Below are positions 36,827-46,432 of a DNA stretch of 64,000 nt, one piece after another. The notes under the pieces were generated by a model. That model ran no database searches. It was not told where the DNA came from and was given only the letters and a program-made list of their open reading frames with translations. How positions within the stretch are numbered: position 1 is the first letter of the stretch; each line of letters starts with the position of its first letter. A program made the position numbers and the translations under genes. The DNA lies in NCBI GenBank assembly GCA_050084985.1, contig JBITNC010000001.1:125984001-126048000 (forward strand), written 5' to 3'. Source of the stretch: Nageia nagi. Taxonomy: Eukaryota; Pinophyta.

Positions 36827-37022
36827 TCTATAGTTTTTAAGATGGTATGTTTATATTGATATTTCAAATAATTTCTCTTTTGATGGAGTTTTGGAATAAT
36901 CATTTATTAGTTAAAATTATAGGCTCTATAGTTTTTAAGATGGTATGTTTATATTGATATTTCAAATAATTTCTCTTTTCATGGAGTTTTGGAATAATCA
37001 TTTATTAGTTAAAATTATAGGT
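36827..37022. repeat. 98-bp tandem duplication
   Basis: Units 36827-36924 and 36925-37022, starting TCTATAGTTTTTAAGATGG, are nearly identical (a TTTTGATGG/TTTTCATGG difference and a one-base change near the end of the first unit). A further partial copy follows at about 37048-37090. High identity suggests a recent event. Confidence 0.9.
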
Positions 37023-40000
37023 TTCTATTTTATGTTTGTTGTCATATGTATGTTTATATTGATATTTCAATTCGTTTATATTTTGTTGGAATTTTGGATT
37101 TATTATTTTATTTAATTATTCAATTTATTATTTGAAGATATGAACATCGATTTTAAAATACAAAAAACTTTATTATTATTTGAAGGTTATTTGGTAATAA
37201 GAAAGACAGTTCTTAATTACTTGAAGGGAACATAAAACTTTGAACTCAAGTTTTAAAATTCAATATACTTTAAGTCGGTTGGTTATTTAGACTCAAATGA
37301 TGATGGACATAAAGAATTTAAAAACAACCATGAAAAATATTCTCATGATTCTTTGATCAAAATTAATCACTTTGATTTAATGAAATTAATTATTTCCAAT
37401 AGATTCAACAACATAGGTAAAGTTTGTGGAACCTCTAGATAAAAACAAAAAATAATATAATGTAAGTCAACACATTTTGAAATATTTGTAGGATAAATAA
37501 GTCAATGAATGGTGGATAACACTTCTCAAATGAAGTTCATGAAGAATCTAGTATTTCATAATTGAATAAAGCATAAAAATATATTTTGATTTCGTATCAT
37601 GTGAGTTTTAGAAATATCAATCATAGGAGAATCTAAATAACCACTCTTGGATGAGAATCATATACATATCCTTTGTATTCATCCTCGCATGTATGCTTGG
37701 TCGTACTTTCTATAGTCTACATCCTAGGATGACATAAGAAACCTTATATTTTTCTTGAATCTTAGATGTGGAGGGGTAGCATATGCATTATTATAGCTGA
37801 AGAAAAAGTAGTTATGGCATTTGAGATATAATCACTTAAATATTTAAAATTATTGATACCAAAGAGGAGTTATTTTAGTCTACCTTTAATTAAAAAGTGT
37901 GAAAAAGCAAAACTTATGAAGTATGTGCAAATAACAACTATTTTAGAGAAACGTTCACAAAAGATACAGCATGAATGCCTTCATATGCACTCAAACATAT
38001 TCACTTTGATATTTATGGTATTATGAAATTCTAAATCTTTGGATAAATTCTCTTATTTCATTACTTTTAATAATGGTTTTCTTAATAAATTGTTGAGTAA
38101 AATATGAGACTTTAAGTATATTCAAATGAGGGTTATCAATCTCAAGATGCTTATTGTAGTATTATATGCAAGATAAATACTATAAGACTGAAATCTCTTA
38201 ATGTTTTATAGATATATTTTTAAGATATCTAATCTATTAATTTAAGTTGTAAAACATTTAAATATATTTATTTGTTGAATAATTATATAATTACAAATAT
38301 AGAGGAAATATACATTACAATACACTAAATTATTAAAAATTAGGTAAAAAGATTTTTCCATTTTTTATATTGCACCCCAAGTTGATAATAAATATAATTT
38401 AAAATAATAAATTTAAAAGTCTAAAGTCTAAAATTTAAAGTCATTTTTTTGTAAAATAATTTTATTTTGAATCAATGATATTTACTATCATAATGTTATA
38501 AAATATATGGGCTAAAGTATAACTAGAAAAAAACTTATGATTCATGGGAAAAAAAATTACATAAAAAAATAATAAAAAATTAAAAATAACTAATAAATAT
38601 AAATGAATTCAAAAATAAGTAAATTTGAAATAACTAAAATATAAAATCTAATTTAATTTTTTAGGCAATATAGCTTTTACTTATTATCACAACTTTACTA
38701 AAAGTAAAAATATAATTATGTCGAGAGGTGTTTCTACAACTGCAACATGGGGGGTGGAGTGGGGGAGCAAAATGTCGCATGTGAGTCCGTCTATTAAATA
38801 ATTGGTGAGAAAATAATTTTTTTAAAATTAAAATTATATAGCCGACTGAAATATTAAAAGACACATCTTTTCAAAAATTATTATATAAATGGAAGGAAGA
38901 ATATCAAACATCATAAAAATTCATTCCCAAATCAATCGAGAGATGCAGTGAATTCGAACAAGCAAAGTTGGAACAAAAGATTGTAAAAACAAATGAGAAC
39001 TTTAATTTTATTGTAAGTTAATTCTCTGCTATTGTAAATATATTTTTATTAGTAATATTTCTTATTTCTTATTTTACATACAATTTATACTTTGAATTCT
39101 TTTGCACTTCTTATCTTGCTGTTCGCATAAAACTTTATCAAAAAATGCTCTGAATTCACAAAGTTTTACATGTCTTGGTCTAACATATTCATTGTTGATG
39201 CCTTCTTTTCATTAGAAAGTTATTCAATAAAATCAACACAAGATCATAAAATCCCCATTATACAAAATTAATTTAGTTTATATTGTTTCCATCACATTTC
39301 ATGGTTTTCAATTTGCCATGCATCTCCACCATGCAGTGCCAATGCACTTCTACTTTGATATTTGAATAAGTAGATTGATATTTATACTTTAACAGAGTCA
39401 ATATAGTCATCCATAACATTATTTTATATGGTTGTCATTACATGTAGTGAATCCACATTATTGCCATAGTTTTTTGCTAAGCTCGGTAAACCTCTTGTCG
39501 AAAACTATTATGTATACGTTCTGTCATAATATTATAATTTTATGGTATAAGAAAAAAATATTATAGGTATAATAAAAAAATATAACTAAAAAATTTCAAA
39601 AATATTTAAGAGGATGAAAAAATACATAAATTTTATTTAAGAGAAGAAAGAACACAAGTTCAGTCTCTCCAGTTCATACTTACAAAGAATGGTGAGGGCC
39701 ATGCCCAATGTTCTTTCTTTTATTAGCTGTGAAGATACATCATAAGCAACAAGATCTAAATGATCTTATGCTATGATGGCAGAGTTGTCTCCTCATCTCC
39801 ACATTTATCGTTTCACATGTTAAAAAGATCCAAATGATCTTATGCTATGATGGCAGAGTTGTCTCCTGATAAGGATGACAAATGTTTGGTTTCCTTAGAT
39901 ATTTTATGTAATTACATTTTATTGAATAATAGACGATGATATCATGAATCTTAATAATAATCTTAGGATGTGTTCAACAATAGTTATTAGAAAATAATAA

Positions 40001-40100
40001 TTATTTAAGTATATTAATGGTTGAAAATTATGTAAATATCTTTAAGTTGTTATTTAAATAAATATAATGATGTATTCTCTTATGTTTTTGTAGTAAATTT
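37023..40100. other. AT-rich stretch; region that should contain the Helitron 5' end
   Basis: No gene recognised. A 43-bp direct repeat sits at 39751 and 39825. The start of the Helitron should lie somewhere before 40101; a possible splice acceptor, TTTTTGTAG, ends at 40093, so an untranslated exon further left is possible. No certain 5' TC terminus could be chosen. Confidence 0.35.
39751..39867. repeat. 43-bp direct repeat, two copies
   Basis: 39751-39793 and 39825-39867 match at 42 of 43 positions (one T/C difference), beginning AAGATCTAAATGATCTTATG. Both copies lie a few hundred bases upstream of the Helitron coding region. Confidence 0.9.
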
Positions 40101-42413
40101 GTGACAAAGATAATGAATACTGAAGAGCAAAGAGAACAACAGAGATTAGAACAACATAGACAATATCATAGAGATTATAATAGACAACGACGTGAAAGAA
40201 TGACTGAAAGTGACAAACAGAGAGAAAGACAAAGACAAAGAGAAAATCGAGCAAAATGTAGGGTAGAAATGATAAATGAACAAAAATAATGACAAAGAGC
40301 AATCGATTCTGAATGAAAGAAACAAACTCATGCTAATATGTCCAATGAAGAACATGAAGAACAAAGAGCAATACACACTCAACAAATGAGAGAAACACAT
40401 GCAAAAATATCAGAAGATCAAAGAGAAGAAGCACACCAAAGATATATGGAACAACAAACAACAAACCAAGAAAATCAAATGCAATTTCAACTTGAGGAGA
40501 TTAGGAGAAAACATGCAAATGACCGTCGACTTCAGTGTGCTAGATGAGTTGAGGAAGATAGTCAAATAGAGGAAAGAATACATCGTAATAATGTTGATGA
40601 TAATGTAAGTGTTTCCGATGCATCCTCTTTTTTTGAAAGAAATGCTTGAAATATAATTGTGGTGAGACAAACATAATATGAAGCAATTGAAATGGGAGAG
40701 ACACCTCCAACACATTGTTTAAGAGAAGGAAATGTAGAAGGTTTACAAATGAATGCAAATCAAACAAATCATAATAGAACATATGGACATACTAATACAA
40801 ATATTCAAATAGATTTCAAAGAAATGCAAACCTTATTTCAAAGTCAACTACAAAAACTTACATCACCATCGATGTGTTACATTTGCCAAGAATCTTATCC
40901 TGGAATGAAGGTGTTATCTACTACTGAAGGTCCGACATGTAATAGATGTAAACAAGAGAAAATTCTTCCTCATCGATTTTCTTCCTCAAATCACATGGAT
41001 CCTGGATCACAACCATCAGAACTATCAAACTTAACACAAATTGAAGAAATGTTGACAACACGTGTCAATCCAATATTACAAGTAACACATGCTATCAGAG
41101 GCCAATATAAGTACAAAGAGCATACAATTAGCTTTCCACAAGAAGTGAAACAAATTGCGAAGGTACTACCTCATCCTATAAATGAATTACCAATCATTAT
41201 TGTTCAAAGAAGAGATCAACGTCGTACAAATTATAATTTCACAGTAAATAAAGAGAGGGTCTTTAAAGCTTTGAAGTATAAGATAGAAAATGATAAGTTT
41301 TATAAGGATGTGCAAATTAATGAAGATGTTCTAAGAGATCTCCCAGCTAATACAGATACAAACATATTTAACATTCTAAACTCTGTTCATATGGAGTTTA
41401 ATTCTGATATGAATGAATATGTAGTAATGGGTCCAACAATTGAGATGGATGAAGGAAATGTCATTAATCACACAACATTTATGGCCTGTAAACCACCCAA
41501 TGCACCAAGGGAGATGGAATTAATTCGTACATGGGTCAACAACCCTAATGTAGAACCAATAACACTCATTGATTGGCCTAGAATTGGAGCATCTCCTATA
41601 AATGAGTATATTACAGAAGGGTTGCTTGATATGGCATTTCCAACATTATTCCCAAATGGAAACTATGATTGGATAGAACCAAGAAATAGAAAAGTTTATC
41701 TTCATGAATTTGCAAAACATTTATTACGATATAGAGATCATCATTTTGGAAAGCATTCAAGATTTAGGTATTTCATTATGAACATGATAATGAGACACCG
41801 TGCTCAGAATTCTTCAGCAATGTTTGCGAAGAAAAGTCTTCAAGATTTGCCAACTACAATCCATGAATTGCGAAAACACATGGATAATATTCCCTAATCA
41901 CATTTAGCAGATCATTTAATGCATTTTGGCTCTACATTAAGAGGCACAAGATCTTATTGGATGAAGAGTCATGCTGAATTAAGTGATTTATTACATCAAA
42001 TTGGATCTCCAACCATTTTTTTCACTTTAAGTGTAGCTGATATGTATTGGCCTGACCTTCATGCTTTGATGCCAGGAACATCGCCATCTGATTCAAGAGA
42101 ATCACAAAAATGGCAAAGATAAAATATTATTGATTACCCACATATTGTAGCTCATTACATGCATCTACAAAATATAATTTTTCATAAAGAGGTATTGCAA
42201 AAATGAATGAAAGTCAAAGAATATTGGTGTAGATATGAATGGCAACATAGGGGATCTCCACATGTGCATGGTTTTCTATGGATAGAGGGAGCTCTAAACA
42301 TGGATAATTTAGATTGGACAAGTGAAGAACAAGTGAAAAAAGCACAAACATATTTTGATAATATTGTGCATGCATGGAATCCTCGAGGAGACCCACATCA
42401 ACGAAATATACAG

Positions 42414-42453
42414 GTATGCATAAAGTATCTATTTTTTTAATTTTATGTTTTAA

Positions 42454-42519
<66 letters not shown>

Positions 42520-42542
42520 TAACCATTGTATATATTTCATAG
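42414..42542 (+). other. Helitron intron 1, containing an (AT)n microsatellite
   Basis: Donor CAG|GTATGC and acceptor TTTCATAG fit plant introns. Removing 129 bases joins a codon for Gln directly to the next conserved stretch (LLQNINQHPC) in frame. The (AT)n run occupies 42458-42514. Confidence 0.7.
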
Positions 42543-42706
42543 CTTCTTCAAAATATTAATCAACACCCATGTTTGAGGAATACACGTTAACTTGATCAAG
42601 TAGACTTAGATCTTGATTATGAAGAGATTCTCAATTGTGTTGAGCATCACACTGTATGTAGAGAAGGTGCATGCTTACGCAAGAAAAGAGGAAAGATGGT
42701 TTGTAG

Positions 42707-42787
42707 GTAAATACTTATGACTACTTATATATATTTATAATTTTAAATTCATCATCCTTTATGTTAAACTAATTTTTCTTTTTATAG
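42707..42787 (+). other. Helitron intron 2
   Basis: Donor TGTAG|GTAAAT and acceptor TTTTTATAG. Splicing gives CRYNAPWP, corresponding to the conserved C.(F/Y).(F/A)P block of Helitron transposases. 81 bases. Confidence 0.75.
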
Positions 42788-44650
42788 GTATAATGCACCA
42801 TGGCCTTTATCTTTAGATGGCTCCAAATTATATGAAGATCTAGAAACCAAAGATAAAAAGTATGAACCAATAAGAAATGATGATCGAGTCAATACATATA
42901 ATCGACATATATTACAATTATGGAGAGCAAATGTAGATTGGCAACCTGTTCTATCAAAGCATGCTGTTATCAATTATATTGCTAAATATGCTGCTAAGGC
43001 TGAGAAAAGTTTAAAAACCTATCAAGAAATGTTGATGCGAATTACAAATTTAGAAAATGATGATGATTTAGCAACAAGAGCATATAGGCATCTTCTAACT
43101 GAAATAATTATTGAGAGAGATATAGGAGCACAAGAAACATGTCATATGTTATTAGAGCTTCCATTGGTTGAATGTAGTAGAGCTTTTATTTCTCTAAATG
43201 TTGGACAAAAAGTTTTCAAGGAGGTGGAAAATATTGATGAAGAAGAAACAGAAAGAAATGGTAAGTCTTTAATTGATGGATGTATTCAATGACCATGTAT
43301 GATGGAAACTATCTCACTTATTGATGCAGCTAGATCATGTACATATAATCCAAGATGAAGAAGTGAGTTGAAATGGAGCACTAGAAAAAATGCAGCTATT
43401 ATGAGGGCATGGCCACGTTTTACAACCATTTTCGAAAAAGAATCAAAAAAATTTATTGAATTTTGTTGGTCAGAGTTGTTACTTTACAAGCCATTTAGAA
43501 ATATAGAAAGAGATATCGGGGTTGATGATAGCACAATCATAACAAATTACGAGGCATTCAACTATAGGCCTTGGCATATTGAGAGAATGAATAATATCCA
43601 AAATACAGAACAAGAACATCACAATGATTCCAAAGATGATGATGAACGAACAATTCATCAGAACACTATAGAGAATGAATGGGAAATTATAGCCCAATTA
43701 CATCATGGAAATCACTTTACAAGGACAAAAATAGATATGCTTGGTAGAAGGGATGTTGATAGACAAGCACAATGGCATAATGAATATATATCAGAAGAAT
43801 ACACAAAGAAAGTAATAAATTGGATAACCAAAATGAAATAAAATGGTGCATTTATTGATGATGATGCCCCTTTAAATTACCTATATGAGAGCCTTAGCAT
43901 GAAACAAAAATAAGCATATGATATAATAATGACACATTATAATCAGGAACAACATATAGACCCTTTATATATGATAATTCAAGGAACAACAGGAACAAGA
44001 AAATTGTATCTAATTGGAGCACTTCATCAAGCATTTCAAGACTTACCATCTATAAAACATTCTCCCCTTCTTTTACTTGCACCTATTGGAGTTGCTGCAT
44101 TCAACATTGGTGCCACTACAATCCATGGAGCACTTCGAATTCCTATCACAGACTTTGATAAATTAGAGGGATCAAGATTAAATACTTTTCAAGAAGATAT
44201 GAAACATGTAAAATATATATTGATTGATGAAATGAGCTTCATAGGGCAGAAAATGTTGGAACACATAGATTATCGCCTTCGAGAAGGTTTTTCAGAAAAA
44301 TCAAATATATGTTTTGGAGGTAGGTCAATCATTTTAGTAGGTGATTTAGGACAGTTACCACCTGTTATGGATAGACCACCATATGCCACTGATAGACATG
44401 CAAGATTATTATGGCAAAAGTTCACAACTGTTATAACATTAGATAGAGTATTTCGACAAGAAGGAGAGAGTGAAGATCAAAAAAGGTTTCGTCAACTTTT
44501 AATTAATTTAAGAGATGCAAATCCAACTGAAGATGATTGGAAATTATTGATGACAAAAACAAATTCAAATCTAGATCCGGCTACAAGGGATGATCTTGAT
44601 CAGAATATTCATCTATTTGCAACTAATGAAAATGTGCATAATCATAACAG

Positions 44651-44760
44651 GTATGAATTTATTTTAAATAAATCCATTTTTTTGAATTTTGAATTACTTG
44701 TTAAATTTTGATATAATATTAATATATTTCTAACTAATGAAATATTTTTTATCATAATAG
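44651..44760 (+). other. Helitron intron 3
   Basis: Donor AACAG|GTATGA and acceptor ATCATAATAG. Splicing rebuilds NHNRLQLLKLNFPVAR in the same frame between the helicase middle and C-terminal blocks. 110 bases. Confidence 0.78.
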
Positions 44761-45340
44761 GTTACAACTACTCAAGTTAAATTTTCCAGTAGCACGTAGT
44801 ATTGCAACAAAATCAGGGAGCACAAAACAAGGAGGGGGTGATAGTGAAGAGCTTGAAATTGAGTTATTAATTACAAATAATGCAAGAGTTATGCTAACAT
44901 CTAACTTATGGATAGAAGCTAGACTTGTTAATGGTGCTTTGGGATGTGTTAGAAAAATTGTATACAAACCAGGGAATTCTCCACCTGATCTACCAACATA
45001 TTTTATGGTAGAATTTGATCATTTTATAGGATGTTCACTTGAAGGTAAAGCTGTTCCAATTATACCTATAGAAAGAGGTCGAACATGTCAACTTCCATTA
45101 CGATTGGCTTGGGGCTTAACAATACATATATCACAAGGTTTGACACTTAATAAAGCAACAATAGATATTGGAGAAAGGGAAAGGCAAGGTTTAACATTTG
45201 TTGCTATATCTCGCATCAAAGCATTGGATGAATTTAGAATTTTAGCACCGTTTCCATATGATCGTTATGCAAAATTGAAATCAGGAAAAGGAGTTGTGCA
45301 AAGGAAAGCTGAAGAAGAAAGACTCAAATCTTTGGAGTAG

Positions 45341-45521
45341 CCAAAAATCAATATTACTATGATTAATTTTGAAATTTTTTAAATCTTACTCAATATTATT
45401 TGTCAATGACTCCTTATGTATGAGTCATATTCATTTGTTAAACATTATTCTTAAAATAATATTTGCATTTGTATTGTATCTCTTAATATTATAATTCAAT
45501 AATCACACGACGATGGATGCC
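45341..45521. other. 3' flank of the Helitron coding region
   Basis: AT-rich; nothing recognised before the fold-back hairpin. Confidence 0.4.
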
Positions 45522-45679
45522 ACTAGCTTTGATATAACCCCTTATATATCAAAAAATGCCGAGAGATATCATTTCGAGGCACCTATCTCATTTCTTGGTA
45601 TTGCTATATCCAAGATAGGCGTCTCGAAATGATATCTCTTGGCGTTTTTTGATATATAAGGGGTTATATCAAAGCTAGT
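45522..45679. repeat. Fold-back hairpin element, 158 bp (MITE-like)
   Basis: Two arms of about 67 bp are reverse complements with about five mismatches, two of which would be G:U pairs in RNA. The arms start ACTAGCTTTGATATAACCCC on either strand, and a loop of about 24 bases carries a further TTGG/CCAA pair. A diverged relative occurs at 59241-59389, so it is a repeat family, probably a fold-back MITE. No target-site duplication is obvious. It could also be transcribed into a miRNA-like precursor, which cannot be judged here. Confidence 0.88.
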
Positions 45680-46007
45680 TATAAAAACATTAAATTTGAT
45701 AAAATAAACTTTACTAATGATATAAATATAGTTAAACAAACATCAAATTTGATAAAAATAATTAAAACAGTATTAATTGAAGTACATAAAGAAATTCACA
45801 AACGCTGCCAACAGAGAGTATCATATTGCAAAGTGTAAACTGAGAATACTGCTAACATAAAGTGCAACCAAATCTCATCGTTAATGTTATCTGAAACTTG
45901 TATTTTATTTTATAAATATATTTTCTTTCCACATTAACAATGACTCAAAAAAAGTTTTATTATATTAGTCATATTAATATGATACGTTAGAAATTTAATG
46001 TTCTGCA
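45680..46007. other. AT-rich spacer
   Basis: Nothing recognised between the hairpin and the zinc-finger fragment, apart from two short similar blocks (AAATTTGATAAAA) about 50 bp apart. Confidence 0.4.
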
Positions 46008-46011
46008 ATAG

Positions 46012-46161
46012 TACCATTCAAAGACTTTTTGCACCCTCCAAATACATTACAATGACAAGCATGGTATCAAGCACTTTCTGTGCAGGAAGTGCAACAAGTC
46101 TTTTGCTGTGAAAGGTGACTTGTGAACACATGAAAAGAACTGTGACTCAAGAAGTAGCTGA
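46012..46161 (+). pseudogene. Fragment of a WIP/TT1-family C2H2 zinc-finger gene
   Basis: One frame reads [20 protein letters not shown], then [14 protein letters not shown], a stop, THEKNC and DSRSS. This matches the last-but-one zinc-finger block of plant WIP-domain transcription factors (TRANSPARENT TESTA 1 type), where the family pattern is LQ.HYKRKHG.KPF.CRKC followed by FAV.GDWRTHEKNC. The zinc ligands C-x2-C-x12-H-x3-C are all present. The in-frame TGA at 46123-46125 sits exactly where the family has arginine, consistent with CGA to TGA. Only about 50 codons remain, so it is a fragment, not a gene. It lies downstream of the Helitron helicase on the same strand, so gene capture by the Helitron is plausible. 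Confidence 0.75.
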
Positions 46162-46165
46162 TAGC

Positions 46166-46432
46166 TGTTCTATTGAAGTGGAAGAAGACCAGCCTTCTCT
46201 ATATGTATTGATTTTATCGAAAATTAAAAACAGATTGTAATTTTAAGTCAATTACAACTCATTATTTTTAATGTTGTTTTAGGGACATTTGTGTCCTCAC
46301 CCTGATTACCATTGTTAGACGCCTCTGTAATTATATAAACCATAAACTAAATACCAACCATTAAAGTTTTGGTTGTACAAATGAGATGATAGATGGGATG
46401 AATAAAAGAATAAATAAAACCTTACATGTCCA
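46166..46432. other. Spacer with a candidate Helitron 3' terminus
   Basis: At 46283-46296 GGACA-TTTG-TGTCC can form a small hairpin, followed five bases later by CTGA (46302-46305) and then T. Helitron 3' ends are typically a short hairpin shortly before CTRR, with insertion in front of T. The match is suggestive only; no 5' end was found to pair with it. Confidence 0.25.

Larger units (their letters stand above)
40101..45340 (+). pseudogene. Helitron Rep-helicase gene, decayed by in-frame stops only
   Basis: The Helitron transposase joins an HUH nickase (Rep) to a Pif1-like helicase. Order: Arg/Gln-rich N-terminus (40101-40547), zinc-finger-like CxxC pairs (CYICQES, CNRCKQE, near 40880-40955), Helitron N domain (to about 42120), Rep core with HVH at 42261-42269, and paired catalytic tyrosines in NYIAKY (42975-42977 and 42987-42989). 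The helicase follows: Walker A (43983-44006), DEMS (about 44225), GDLGQLPPV (about 44340) and a C-terminal TIHISQGLTL (about 45120). Three introns are inferred: 42414-42542, 42707-42787 and 44651-44760. After removing them every block stays in one frame. Fourteen stops interrupt it (40287, 40290, 40314, 40545, 40647, 40674, 41895, 42120, 42204, 42588, 43290, 43356, 43839, 43911). Walker A reads GTTGTRKL, losing the invariant glycine and serine/threonine, so the helicase would be inactive. Confidence 0.92.

Noticed and set aside
40054-40782. Minus-strand open frames opposite the Helitron N-terminus
   Set aside because: Antisense of the Gln/Arg-rich coding; composition simply mirrors CAA/AGA codons.
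42214-42559. Open frames rich in alternating Tyr-Ile on both strands
   Set aside because: They come from the (AT)n microsatellite inside the first Helitron intron.
45522-45679. Rho-independent-type terminator or miRNA gene
   Set aside because: Far too long for a terminator, eukaryotic context, and miRNA identity needs small-RNA data; a related copy at 59241 supports a repeat family.
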